Origin: Lachnospiraceae bacterium
Lineage (GTDB): Bacteria; Bacillota; Clostridia; Lachnospirales; Lachnospiraceae
Direction: 5' to 3'
NCBI GenBank assembly: GCA_016287675.1
Contig: JAEFAR010000001.1
Span: 1 to 64,000 of the forward strand
DNA length: 64,000 nt
The notes under the pieces were generated by a model. It saw only the letters and a list, made by a program, of their open reading frames with translations. It searched no databases and was not told where the DNA came from. The number at the start of each line of letters is the position of its first letter. Position 1 is the first letter of the stretch. Positions 53,580-62,453 of this stretch are shown here, in pieces. The position numbers and the translations under genes were made by a program.

Positions 53580-54131
53580 TTAATCCTCCGAAAGGTCAAT
53601 GGCATCCATTTCAGTGTTACCCTCAACCTCGATGGAAGTGTTGATCTTCTTGAGGAGCTTTCCGTAGAAAGGCATTGTGGCATTTAAAACTGCAGAAATG
53701 ATAACCAGGATGATGTGAGCATAGAGCATCGAGTAAGCCTTGGTTATGTAGCCGGTGATCTGAATGGCGTTGTTTTCTCTTGTAACGGCTGTAAGGATCC
53801 TTGATCTGAAGGTGATGTCGGCAACGACTATGACAGCCAGCATGATGTAGGTCAGGATGATAAAGCCGATGTGCGGTTTCTGGCGTCTGGGATAGGAATT
53901 CAAAAAGCAGACAAACACCAGAATGGAACAGAGCATGGTGAGAAATTCACAAAAGCCCATCATGCTTCCCTGGATCATGGACAGAGTGTCGGAAACGCTT
54001 GTCAGATTCAAAGAGTAGTATAAAAATGAGATAACAAGAAAAAAACCCGGGATGATCTGAGGTCTTCTCTTTAAGGAAACCAGAAATTTTCTTATTGCTT
54101 CTTTTATTCCCTTGTTTTGTTTCTTTTCCAT
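53580..54131 (-). CDS. Unknown membrane protein of the pectin operon (183 aa)
   Basis: No family recognised. Four likely membrane helices (IIPGFFLVISFLYYSLNL, FCEFLTMLCSILVFVCFL, IGFIILTYIMLAVIVVAD, SMLYAHIILVIISAVLNA) and an acidic C-terminal tail (ASP/GLU in the last 20 residues). It lies 36 nt after the sugar ATPase gene at 54168 and 6 nt before the next membrane protein gene. It resembles its neighbours at 55254 and 55733 in size and helix number. Confidence 0.75.
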   Translation of the reverse strand: MEKKQNKGIKEAIRKFLVSLKRRPQIIPGFFLVISFLYYSLNLTSVSDTLSMIQGSMMGFCEFLTMLCSILVFVCFLNSYPRRQKPHIGFIILTYIMLAVIVVADITFRSRILTAVTRENNAIQITGYITKAYSMLYAHIILVIISAVLNATMPFYGKLLKKINTSIEVEGNTEMDAIDLSED

Positions 54132-54167
54132 TGGATGTGCTCCTTAGCGTTATTGGTAAATGTCAAT

Positions 54168-55235
54168 TTATTTGCTCTGCCTTATGGCATCAGTCGTCTC
54201 TTTGTCGAAGAAATGCATCTTTCTGAAGCTGACCTTGATCCTGTCACCTGCTTTGTAATTGCACCAGGAACGGAATTTACAGGTCATTTTGATCTTTCCT
54301 GCATGACCGTGGACCAGTGTGGTCTGGCCAAGGTTTTCGTTTGAGAAAACAGAGAGATCGATCTGACCGCCCTCATCGATGTCTTCCGGACGTACTCCCA
54401 GCGTGATCTCTTTACCTTCATAGGAGGAGAGGAGCGCCTTTTCTTCAGGCTTTAAGGATACTTTAAAGTCGCTGCCGCAAAGTGTGTCCCCTGTAACCTT
54501 CATATCAAAGAAATTCATGGGAGGAAGTCCGATAAAGCTCGCTACAAAAAGATTGGCGGGTGAATCGTAAAGCTCAAGAGGTGTACCGATCTGCTGAACA
54601 TGTCCCATGGACATGCACACGATCCTGTCTGCAAGTGTGAGGGCTTCCGTCTGATCGTGAGTAACGTAGAGCATTGTAGCTTTCAGCCTCTTGTGAAGCA
54701 AAAGGATCTCACGTCTTGTTGAGCCACGTAGCTTTGCGTCCAGATTTGAAAGGGGCTCATCAAAAAGGAAGATCTTGGGAGTGCGCACGATGGCACGTCC
54801 CATGGCAACTCGCTGCCTCTGTCCGCCGGAAAGCTGTGAAGGCTTTTTGTTCAGCTGATCCGTAAGTCCCAGGATTTCTGCTGCTGCCAGCACTTTTTCG
54901 TGAATGACATTTTTGTTCTCTTTTCTTAAGTTTAAAGAGAAGGCCATATTTTCGTAAACAGTCATATGGCCGTAGAGTGCATAGTTCTGAAAGACCATGG
55001 CCATGTCCCTGTCCTTTGGAGGCATGGTGGTAATGTCCTTACCGTCCAGGATCAGATGACCGCTTGTAATGTCTTCAAGACCGGCAACCATACGAAGGGT
55101 AGTGGATTTACCGCATCCCGAAGGACCTACCAGAACGATGAGTTCTCCGTCTTTAACGTCCAGATTGAAATCAAAAACAGCCTGAACGTTATTGTCGTAT
55201 ATTTTGTTTAAATTCTGTAACTTAAGCTCTGCCAT
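54168..55235 (-). CDS. Sugar ABC ATPase, UgpC/MsmX type (central pectin-operon copy)
   Basis: 355 aa. Walker A GPSGCGKSTT near residue 38, signature LSGGQRQRVAMGRAIV near 133, Walker B IFLFDEPLSNLDAKLRG, H-loop VTHDQTEAL, TOBE region with LGVRPEDID near 283. It is surrounded on both sides by small unknown membrane proteins, and lies downstream of the binding protein and permease genes, so it is the best candidate ATPase for that importer. Confidence 0.92.
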   Translation of the reverse strand: MAELKLQNLNKIYDNNVQAVFDFNLDVKDGELIVLVGPSGCGKSTTLRMVAGLEDITSGHLILDGKDITTMPPKDRDMAMVFQNYALYGHMTVYENMAFSLNLRKENKNVIHEKVLAAAEILGLTDQLNKKPSQLSGGQRQRVAMGRAIVRTPKIFLFDEPLSNLDAKLRGSTRREILLLHKRLKATMLYVTHDQTEALTLADRIVCMSMGHVQQIGTPLELYDSPANLFVASFIGLPPMNFFDMKVTGDTLCGSDFKVSLKPEEKALLSSYEGKEITLGVRPEDIDEGGQIDLSVFSNENLGQTTLVHGHAGKIKMTCKFRSWCNYKAGDRIKVSFRKMHFFDKETTDAIRQSK

Positions 55236-55253
55236 AAACTAATCTCCACATCA

Positions 55254-55730
55254 TTATGTTGCACTGCTGTTTGTGTAGGCCGTAAGCACACGGTTTCTGA
55301 TGATACCCACAACGCCGCCGATAACGGCAAAAGCGGATGATATCAAAAGAAAAACGATGACCCTTGTGTACTGGGCATTGTCCATTACCGCTCTTTCGAC
55401 ACCGCCTATCTCAAGGACTGTGCCGTGGGCTCTGGCGGGAAGGTAGAAGATGCGCGCTGTCTGCAGTATGCCGATGACAACAAGAGTAACGGAGTAGCCG
55501 AGACTGTATTTCTTTACGCCTTCGGAGCAAAGAAAGGTAAAGAGCATGAAAAGAAGGTTGTATATGACCGATTCTCCGATAATGATGGAGTAGTAGAAGT
55601 TTCCGATATCGGATTTGTAAATGCTTACGAAATAGAAAATGTTAAAAAGGATCGAAAGCAGGGCGAAGTTGGAAGAGAATTTGTTCTTTGAGTACTTCAT
55701 CCTGTCTTTTTTTATCATGGAAGCATCCAT
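55254..55730 (-). CDS. Unknown membrane protein of the pectin operon (158 aa)
   Basis: No family recognised. Four likely helices (NFALLSILFNIFYFVSIY, SVIYNLLFMLFTFLC, LGYSVTLVVIGILQTARIFY, VIVFLLISSAFAVIGGVVGII) and a basic N-terminus. It sits 2 bp after the 55733 gene and 18 bp before the ATPase gene, so it is firmly inside the operon. Confidence 0.75.
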   Translation of the reverse strand: MDASMIKKDRMKYSKNKFSSNFALLSILFNIFYFVSIYKSDIGNFYYSIIIGESVIYNLLFMLFTFLCSEGVKKYSLGYSVTLVVIGILQTARIFYLPARAHGTVLEIGGVERAVMDNAQYTRVIVFLLISSAFAVIGGVVGIIRNRVLTAYTNSSAT

Positions 55731-55732
55731 CT

Positions 55733-56320
55733 CTAAACCTCCTTTCCCTTGGCTATCAGTTGCTTTTCAAGTCTCATCATCCTGAATTTCCATAAGAGGT
55801 TAACGAGCAGAAGAGCATCAGCGATCAAAAGTATTGCGAAAACCACATAACCCGAATCGAACCAGAAGGTGGATTCCGTGTAGGTTGAATTGAAAAGCTC
55901 CGAGAATGTCTTGAGTTCTTCAAAATTTACCGTGGTGAGAAACTGTATCTTAAACGCCTTGATCCTGGGCAGACTGTAGACAGTTGCCAGGATTCCGGCA
56001 ATTACATTCAAAGCCGTTGAGATCATATTTCCGATGTAGTAGCGCCTTCTCTTGTCAGTGCTTGTTACAAAAAGAGTGAGAGAGATCAGAATGAGCGCTA
56101 TCGAGATCTTTGTAAGTGTGTAATTAAAGGGCTGCATATCATAATATATGATGGAACCGGTAACCCATGTCTGGGTGGGATCTTCCGGATCCATCATCGT
56201 GGTGTAGAAACAGTCATATATATCTGTCATGATTCCCAGGGAATACAAAAAAACGATAAAACTTGCCGCAATAGTGGCAAGGCATATTATTTTTTGAAAT
56301 TTTATTTGAGTCTTGTACAT
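55733..56320 (-). CDS. Unknown membrane protein of the pectin operon (195 aa)
   Basis: No family recognised. Four likely helices (IICLATIAASFIVFLYSLGI, ISIALILISLTLFV, ISTALNVIAGILATVY, GYVVFAILLIADALLLVNLL). A ~35-residue external loop follows helix 1 and a ~40-residue external loop lies between helices 3 and 4. First gene after the stem-loop that follows the binding-protein gene. Confidence 0.75.
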   Translation of the reverse strand: MYKTQIKFQKIICLATIAASFIVFLYSLGIMTDIYDCFYTTMMDPEDPTQTWVTGSIIYYDMQPFNYTLTKISIALILISLTLFVTSTDKRRRYYIGNMISTALNVIAGILATVYSLPRIKAFKIQFLTTVNFEELKTFSELFNSTYTESTFWFDSGYVVFAILLIADALLLVNLLWKFRMMRLEKQLIAKGKEV

Positions 56321-56353
56321 TTGTTTTACTCCACGATAGGTGTTTTTAATTGG

Positions 56354-56386
56354 TTTTTCCGTGGCGGGAGAACCGCCACGGAAAAA
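56354..56386 (-). terminator. Intra-operon stem-loop after the binding-protein gene
   Basis: Perfect 14-bp stem (TTTTTCCGTGGCGG / CCGCCACGGAAAAA) with a 5-nt loop. The T's in the stem continue into weak T-rich sequence. Placed between a binding-protein gene and downstream genes, it likely lowers downstream expression and protects the upstream mRNA, as seen after malE in E. coli. Confidence 0.7.
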
Positions 56387-56401
56387 CTGAAAAATGTTAA
56401 A

Positions 56402-58642
56402 CTATTTTGCAAGATCTGACTTGTAGTAGTCTGTGATCCTCTTCCAAGCACTCTGCTTGAGTGCAAGGTAGCTCTTTCCGTTCCATGTATCTGTAACGGT
56501 CTTAAGAGTTGTTGCCTTGGAAGAAAGAACATCATCTGTGTAACCCTTTGCAATGAGATTTACGAAGAGGTTGTTCTGGTTCTTACCGGAACCGAAGTAA
56601 CCGCTTGCAGCGCTTGTGATCTCTGTGTATGTGTTGAGAAGGTCTGTTTCAACCGTTGTATTGGGAAGAACGGTGGGAACTGAAGTGTACCAAGGGTTGG
56701 AAGTGAGTGCAAGTTCGGGATGCTTGATGGTTCCGAGGGCGATGGCTGCGGAGATCTTTGCCGCACCTTCCTTACCTACTTCATGTGTGCACTGGTACTC
56801 GAATGCCTGGCTCTTTACGAAGGAGAGAGTGGATCCGAGATAGAAACGTGCAAAGTTTGTGTAGTTACCGGAAGCGAGCGTCCAGAGTGCTTCGTATGTA
56901 GCGTCCGAAATAACGGGCATATCCTTACCGTTGAAGGAGAATGTTACGTAAGAACCGTCGGCATTTGTCTTGATGAATGCGTCGGGACCGTAGGACATAA
57001 GGATCTGTCCTTTTTCACTGTAAGCGTAATCGATGAGAGAGAGTGCTGCATAGAGCTTGTTCTCATCTTTTCCGATGCCCTTTACGGAGATTGCCCAGGC
57101 ATCTGTCTTAACAGAACGCCAGGACTCTGTAAACCTCATGTAAACGCCGTTTGCATCCGTACCGTCGTACCATCTTGCAACGGGAACCATAACTGCCATG
57201 TACTTTTCGCCTGACTGACCGTTCTTGTTGAGCTTTGTCTTATTGAGGATGGTCTGTGTCTGGTTGTAGTCGTAGCTCATGAAACCGAGATCGTTCTCGA
57301 GCATTGTTGAGCTTGTTTCAGCTGATGTGTTAACGAAGGACTCGGAGATGAGGCCCTCCTGAGCCAGAGCATGCATCCTGTCAATAGCTGTGTAAGCTTC
57401 TTCATCAAGACGTGCATCATGGAGCTGACCGTCAGCACCTACATAGAGGTAATCAGATCTGGATTCCATACCGCGTACGCCGAAGAGGATTCCTGCAAGC
57501 TTGTACATATCAACACGGCGCTGGTTGTTAGCGTCTTCTCTTGAGAAGATACCTTCAACGTTGTCTGTGCCGTTAAGTGTCTGAGGGTTGGCAACTACGC
57601 AGCGAAGGAGAGCAACGAGTTCGTCTGCATCCCATGCTGCATTCTGTCCGATAAAGAGATCGGAACGGTTTGTTCCGTAGTAGCCGTTGTATGCCTTGTC
57701 GATGTAGTCACGGAGCATGTTTACGGCATCAACGCCGGAAACCTTACCGGATGCAAGGGCTTTGTTCATTGCTGCTACGATGTTTCCTGCCTTATCGTAA
57801 TCCTTTGTAACCTTTTCGGTGGACTTTCCGTCTGCCTTTACGACATCAACGGTGATCTTTCCGGATGTGGGCATGTAAGGCTCGTAAACAGCCTTTGCAA
57901 GGTTGAGAGAGGACTTTGCGGTGAACTTTCCGCTTCCGTCAAGAAGCTTCTGTACCCAGTCTGTTCTCATAAGAGGCATACGCTCGATATCGTTAACACC
58001 GTCGAAGTAAGGAGCAAAGTAAACTGCGCCCTTGTTGGATCCTGTTGTGGAACCTGTAATGGAGAGACGAACGATGGGGTTGGCATCGAGGTAAGCCTTG
58101 AAGTTGGGCATCATATCGAGGTAATTGCCGATGTTTACGAGATCACCGTTGTTGCCGTGTTCCGTAAGTGTTCCGGCATTACCGATAACCATATCTACCT
58201 GCTCGAGCTTCTCTTTCCAGAACGCAAATTCGTTGGTTGCACTGTTTCCCTGGTACTTGTCCTCAAGCTTAACGCCGAGGATCTTCTCCAGCTCTGCCCA
58301 GGTGGGCTTAAGATCGCCTGTATGGTAGGTTTTTCCGTCGGGAAGAGTGATGCCTTCACCGGCGATGTCTGCGGAAAATGCGATACCTGTCTTAGCGTTA
58401 TTGTAACCGCATGCAAGACGAAGAGTAGTGCCTGCAGAATAGAGGTCACTGACTTTTTTTACGGGTTCGGGAGTAGGTGTTGAAGTGGCTGCAGGCTGAT
58501 CGTTTTTGGGATCATTTTTTGTCTCTGCCACGGGTGTGGGTGTCGCTGCCGGTTCGGTGGGTAATTTGCTGCCGCCGCATGCAGTGGTGGCCAGCATTGC
58601 CGCACAAAGAAGCACAGACACAAGAAGTTTTGTTTTCTTCAT
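56402..58642 (-). CDS. Large sugar-binding lipoprotein of the pectin importer
   Basis: 746-aa extracellular solute-binding protein, larger than the usual 420-560 aa. Lipoprotein signal (VLLCAAMLATTACGG, lipid Cys near residue 22), a Thr/Pro-rich linker (PTEPAATPTPVAE, then PAATSTPTPEPVKK), then the binding domain with Trp/Tyr-rich ligand-contact regions. It follows the two permease genes by 63 bp and matches the LplA-type group that serves LplB/LplC permeases. Ligand probably oligogalacturonides, from operon context. AGAGGAGA precedes the start. Confidence 0.88.
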   Translation of the reverse strand: MKKTKLLVSVLLCAAMLATTACGGSKLPTEPAATPTPVAETKNDPKNDQPAATSTPTPEPVKKVSDLYSAGTTLRLACGYNNAKTGIAFSADIAGEGITLPDGKTYHTGDLKPTWAELEKILGVKLEDKYQGNSATNEFAFWKEKLEQVDMVIGNAGTLTEHGNNGDLVNIGNYLDMMPNFKAYLDANPIVRLSITGSTTGSNKGAVYFAPYFDGVNDIERMPLMRTDWVQKLLDGSGKFTAKSSLNLAKAVYEPYMPTSGKITVDVVKADGKSTEKVTKDYDKAGNIVAAMNKALASGKVSGVDAVNMLRDYIDKAYNGYYGTNRSDLFIGQNAAWDADELVALLRCVVANPQTLNGTDNVEGIFSREDANNQRRVDMYKLAGILFGVRGMESRSDYLYVGADGQLHDARLDEEAYTAIDRMHALAQEGLISESFVNTSAETSSTMLENDLGFMSYDYNQTQTILNKTKLNKNGQSGEKYMAVMVPVARWYDGTDANGVYMRFTESWRSVKTDAWAISVKGIGKDENKLYAALSLIDYAYSEKGQILMSYGPDAFIKTNADGSYVTFSFNGKDMPVISDATYEALWTLASGNYTNFARFYLGSTLSFVKSQAFEYQCTHEVGKEGAAKISAAIALGTIKHPELALTSNPWYTSVPTVLPNTTVETDLLNTYTEITSAASGYFGSGKNQNNLFVNLIAKGYTDDVLSSKATTLKTVTDTWNGKSYLALKQSAWKRITDYYKSDLAK

Positions 58643-58705
58643 ACTATAGTTCTCCTCTTATTAAATATTTATTATAACCGGATCATATTCCGGAAATAAC
58701 CGCTG

Positions 58706-59596
58706 TTATTCTTTTACTCCGCCCATATTCACGCCCTTGGCGAAGTACTTCTGGATGAAAGGATAGATAACGAGTATCGGGATCACGGAACAAACAATGA
58801 GTGCATAGATGATGGAATCGGAAGCATAGATTTTGTTCCATCCCGCCATTTGCTCGGGATCCGTGAATTCCTCGAGTTTGAGTCTGATGAAAACCTGAAG
58901 GGGTCTTTCGTTGGGGTTAGAGATCATCTGTCTTGCCCAGAAGTAACCGTTCCATCTGGAAATTCCGAAGAAGAGGGCAACCGTAGCGATAGTGGATTTA
59001 CACATGGGGATGTAGACCTTGCTCAGGATCTGGAATTCTGTAGCGCCGTCTACAACAGCCGCTTCTTCGATCTCCGAAGGAACCCCTTCGAAAGCGTTTC
59101 TTAAAAGGATTATATTCATGGCTGCCATGCCCATGGCGATGATGACCAGCCACTTATCGTCCTTGATGCCCACCGCGTTGAAAACCCTCTGTGTACTCAG
59201 GTAGTTGAGGTACTGAGGCACGATACCTGCCGAGAACCACATGGTGAACACAAGGAAGAAATTGAAACCTTTTCTGAAAAGGAGCCTTTTTTTGGACAAT
59301 GCATAGGCACCCAGAAGGGAAACGCCCAGGGCCCAGATCGTTCCGAAGAAGGTCAGATAAAGCGTATTTGCATATGAATTCCAGAAGAGGTTATCTGAGA
59401 ACATTACCTTGAATGCTTCAAATTGAACATCTTTCGGAAAAAGGACCACTTCACTGTATTCCACCGCAGCTCTGCCGCTGATGGCTGCCGATATGGCGTA
59501 AACGAAAGGATAGAGGCAGCTCAGGGCGAATATGGTGAGAAACAGGTAACTGAGTATTTTAAATATTAATTCCGAAATTTCCAGTTTTCTTTTCAT
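58706..59596 (-). CDS. Sugar ABC transporter permease, LplC/YtcP type
   Basis: 296-aa inner-membrane permease, six helices. The cytoplasmic EAA loop that docks the ATPase is visible: EEAAVVDGATEFQILSKVYIP near residue 180. C-terminal PFIQKYFAKGVNMGGVKE is typical of the LplC group. Works with the 59615 gene product. Confidence 0.93.
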   Translation of the reverse strand: MKRKLEISELIFKILSYLFLTIFALSCLYPFVYAISAAISGRAAVEYSEVVLFPKDVQFEAFKVMFSDNLFWNSYANTLYLTFFGTIWALGVSLLGAYALSKKRLLFRKGFNFFLVFTMWFSAGIVPQYLNYLSTQRVFNAVGIKDDKWLVIIAMGMAAMNIILLRNAFEGVPSEIEEAAVVDGATEFQILSKVYIPMCKSTIATVALFFGISRWNGYFWARQMISNPNERPLQVFIRLKLEEFTDPEQMAGWNKIYASDSIIYALIVCSVIPILVIYPFIQKYFAKGVNMGGVKE

Positions 59597-59614
59597 GTTT
59601 GGTCTCCAAAAGAA

Positions 59615-60670
59615 TTAATAAAGCGATACATCCGATGCCTTTCTTGCTATTGTGTTTGCACTGATAACAAGAAGCATTCCGACTACATTGTTCATCATTT
59701 CCGCCGCGGAGGCTATGCCTTTCAGGGAACCCTGGATACCGTAGCGCTGGGCAAAAGTGGAAACGACGTCTGCTGTGATGTATGTATCCTTATTGTAAAG
59801 CAGAAGGACCTTTTCGTAGCCTACATTAAGCAGGGAACCGATCCTTGAGATCAGCATGATGACGATGGTGGAAAGTATGCTTGGAAGAACAACGTATTTC
59901 ATCTGGGCAAGCTTTCCGGCACCGTCGATCTGGGCCGCTTCGTAGCTGGTGGGGGATATGGCTATGATGGCGGCAAAGAATACGATGGAATCGTAACCGG
60001 CCCCTTCCCAGATACCGCTGATCTGGTAAATGGCACGGAAGAAGGAAGGGGAGTTCAAAAGACCCGCATTTCCCACTTCACTTGTAATGAGGCCAAGCTT
60101 TACGAAGAGCTGGGAGAGGATACCCATGTTGGTGGTGAGGGAACCCTGTTTTACAAGCATTGTTACGAGAGTGGTCATTACAACAGTTGACATGAACTTG
60201 GGAAGGTAGGTGAGAACCTGATATACACTTCTTGCAATGTTCGATCTGATCTCATTAAAGAAGAGAGCGATAATGATGGGCATGGGAAAACCGAAGCACA
60301 AGCCGTAGAAGCTTAAAAGGAAGGTGTTTCTCATGGCTCTCCAGAAGTCTGTGGAAATGGAAGTATTACCGGAGAGAAGGGTCTTGAAGTTGGAAAATCC
60401 CTTGTAAAACTGCTCCGCAACCGGCTTTACGTCGTCTGTTACCTTGAAGCATCCCAGAAGTTCGTACATGGGGAAATAACGCCAGAAAAGAAAAACAAGG
60501 ATCATGGGTACCAGCATTAGATACAGGCGCCAATCCCTCATTATGGTATGCAGGACTCCAAGCCACTGATGCTTTTCAACATCATCGCGGACAGCCTGCT
60601 CGGGATCTTCTGTGTAGACACCCCTGGACTCGTCATAGATCAAATAATCTGATGCAATACTCTTCTTCAT
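59615..60670 (-). CDS. Sugar ABC transporter permease, LplB/YteP type
   Basis: 351 aa; ~45 extra N-terminal residues before the first helix (SDYLIYDESRGVYTEDPEQA), then six helices. EAA loop YEAAQIDGAGKLAQMKYVVLP near residue 235; C-terminal motif ANTIARKASDVSLY. LplB/YteP homologues carry pectin and rhamnogalacturonan oligomers in Bacillus subtilis. Confidence 0.93.
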   Translation of the reverse strand: MKKSIASDYLIYDESRGVYTEDPEQAVRDDVEKHQWLGVLHTIMRDWRLYLMLVPMILVFLFWRYFPMYELLGCFKVTDDVKPVAEQFYKGFSNFKTLLSGNTSISTDFWRAMRNTFLLSFYGLCFGFPMPIIIALFFNEIRSNIARSVYQVLTYLPKFMSTVVMTTLVTMLVKQGSLTTNMGILSQLFVKLGLITSEVGNAGLLNSPSFFRAIYQISGIWEGAGYDSIVFFAAIIAISPTSYEAAQIDGAGKLAQMKYVVLPSILSTIVIMLISRIGSLLNVGYEKVLLLYNKDTYITADVVSTFAQRYGIQGSLKGIASAAEMMNNVVGMLLVISANTIARKASDVSLY

Positions 60671-60672
60671 GT

Positions 60673-61269
60673 TTATCTCCTCCGGTTTTCGTTCCTTTCC
60701 CTTTCCATACGGAAAAGAAAGGCTTTTTGATCTTCAAACAATCCGTCTGCTTTTCTGAGAGCCAATGCGGCGATCAAAGCGAAGAGCAGCGACAGGGAAT
60801 CTGTGGTCAGAAAAAGGATGATGTCGGTAAGCTTTCCGTCAAAAAACAGCGAGGTGACCGTCCGCCCGATCTGCATGAACAGAAAGATAAGGATCACGAA
60901 CAGCCCCATTCTGACAGGATCTTTCCTGACAGTTTCTTTTCCTCTGTATCTGATGTACAGATAAGACAGCAGTGATGTAAGATTCCCGATGATATATATA
61001 AAGTAGTGTTTTGATCCTGCGTCAGAGGCAATGCAAAAAGCGACCGCTCCCGCAATTGCCGGAATAAACGCAAATAGACCCCATCTCATCAAAAACAGTG
61101 CAATAAACAGCACCGACAGGGAAAATGCATATGGTTGCCCGGGAAACCACTTATTGGCTGCCAGGGTAACAACAGATTCCAATATTGTGAAAAGTGCAGT
61201 TAAAAAAAATATATCTGTAATCTTATATTGTTTAAAAGTCAAATGTCCGTTATGCATGGCATTCCCCAT
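60673..61269 (-). CDS. Small membrane protein heading the pectin operon
   Basis: 198 aa, about six hydrophobic segments (ITDIFFLTALFTILESVV; FSLSVLFIALFLMRWGLF; FAFIPAIAGAVAFCIA; YIIGNLTSLLSYLYI; GLFVILIFLFMQIGRTV; LLFALIAALALR) and a basic C-terminus. No family recognised with confidence; it may be of the ECF-substrate-like type. It ends 2 bp before the permease gene. The annotated ATG is only about 12 nt from the predicted transcript start, so the mRNA may be nearly leaderless; an internal ATG at 61257 has a weak GGGGAA site. Confidence 0.72.
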   Translation of the reverse strand: MGNAMHNGHLTFKQYKITDIFFLTALFTILESVVTLAANKWFPGQPYAFSLSVLFIALFLMRWGLFAFIPAIAGAVAFCIASDAGSKHYFIYIIGNLTSLLSYLYIRYRGKETVRKDPVRMGLFVILIFLFMQIGRTVTSLFFDGKLTDIILFLTTDSLSLLFALIAALALRKADGLFEDQKAFLFRMERERNENRRR

Positions 61270-61286
61270 GTTTATTATATGCGTGG

Positions 61287-61315
61287 AGTATATCGGTTTT
61301 TGGTAAACATGTCAA
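61287..61315 (-). promoter_or_regulatory. Promoter of the pectin operon
   Basis: Minus-strand perfect TTGACA, 17-bp spacer, TATACT. It drives the run of 13 genes down to 48138. Confidence 0.75.
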
Positions 61316-61401
61316 TAAAGGTAGATTTAAATAACATTTTTTTTGTACATATTTCACAAGATTAACAATGAATATATAATTCGGGATGATAATAAAGAGA
61401 G

Positions 61402-61430
61402 TTGTTTTTTTAGTGGTTTATGATTATACT
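61402..61430 (+). promoter_or_regulatory. Promoter of the pectinesterase gene
   Basis: TTGTTT, 17-bp spacer, TATACT. Divergent from the operon promoter at 61287, about 90 bp away, so one regulator could control both. Confidence 0.65.
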
Positions 61431-61487
61431 TAATTAACATGGTAAAGGATATAAATACAGCTTTTTTAAGGAGGAAATACAGAAAAT

Positions 61488-62390
61488 ATGAGCATAATTG
61501 AATTGACTCCCAACGATGACCTGCAGGCGGAATTCGATAAAGCGGTCCCCGGGACACGGTTTCATCTTGCGCCCGGAACTTACAGACAAAAGATCGAGAT
61601 CAACACTCCGGGGCTTTTTATTAAAGGAAGCGGTGCGGAAAACACCAAGATCGTCTACGGCGATTACGCCAAAAAGATAGGAGAAGACGGGAAGGAACTG
61701 GTCACCTTCAGAACGTACACCGTTGCCGTTTGTGCACCGAATGTTACAATGGAGGATCTGACAGTGGAAAATGATGCGCTTTATCCCGAGGAAAAGGGAC
61801 AGGAAGTGGCACTCACGGTCTATGAAGATGATTTTAAGGCGTTCCGTGTAAATCTTATCTCCACACAGGACACGCTGTTTCTGGGACCCTTGCCCTTTGA
61901 CCTCACTCAGAGGTATACCGGCTTTCTGAAAGAAAAGCTGAATTTTTATATGCCAATGAAGCAGATCTTCAGAGACTGTTTTATCTCCGGGACGGTTGAT
62001 TTTATTTTCGGCTGCGGGGATGCACTTTTTGAAAACTGTGAGATACGATCGAGAAAAGATGCCCGTGGAGGAGGATATGTGGCTGCGCCGGCTCATGCTC
62101 TTGATCAAAAGACCGGATTTCTGTTCCTTAATTGCCGGCTGACTGCAGATGAAGGGGTGGGAGAGGACACCATCTTTCTGGCACGGCCCTGGAGGGACTA
62201 CGGCCTTGTTACATTTGCTGGATGTACTTACGGAGATCACATTAAGACCGAAGGATTTAACAAATGGAACGATACCGAAAGAGATAAGACTGCGAGATTT
62301 TACGAAGACAGATGCATAGAGGGCAGAGTGCCCTGGAGTAAAGTGGCGGCTCCCGAAAGGATCCGGGAACTGGTTTCTTATTTCAAATAA
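61488..62390 (+). CDS. CE8 pectinesterase, intracellular
   Basis: Removes methyl groups from galacturonic acid units. 300 aa, right-handed beta-helix. CE8 markers: SGTVDFIFGCGDALFENC near residue 165 (catalytic Asp in GxVDFIFG), QDTLFLG near 122, and LARPWRDYGLVTFAGC near 230 (substrate Arg). No signal peptide, so it likely acts on imported methylated oligogalacturonides. Divergently transcribed from the pectin operon. AAGGAGG is 13 nt before the ATG. Confidence 0.92.
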   Translation: MSIIELTPNDDLQAEFDKAVPGTRFHLAPGTYRQKIEINTPGLFIKGSGAENTKIVYGDYAKKIGEDGKELVTFRTYTVAVCAPNVTMEDLTVENDALYPEEKGQEVALTVYEDDFKAFRVNLISTQDTLFLGPLPFDLTQRYTGFLKEKLNFYMPMKQIFRDCFISGTVDFIFGCGDALFENCEIRSRKDARGGGYVAAPAHALDQKTGFLFLNCRLTADEGVGEDTIFLARPWRDYGLVTFAGCTYGDHIKTEGFNKWNDTERDKTARFYEDRCIEGRVPWSKVAAPERIRELVSYFK

Positions 62391-62393
62391 AAG

Positions 62394-62434
62394 AGCAGAT
62401 GCCCTGTGTAGAAGCAGGGCATCTGCTTTGTTTT
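62394..62434. terminator. Terminator between the pectinesterase and beta-helix genes
   Basis: 13-bp stem beginning AGCAGATGCCCTG with an 8-nt loop, followed by TTGTTTT; a matching A-rich side serves the minus-strand gene. Confidence 0.85.
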
Positions 62435-62453
62435 ATATATTTGGCGCATAGAC

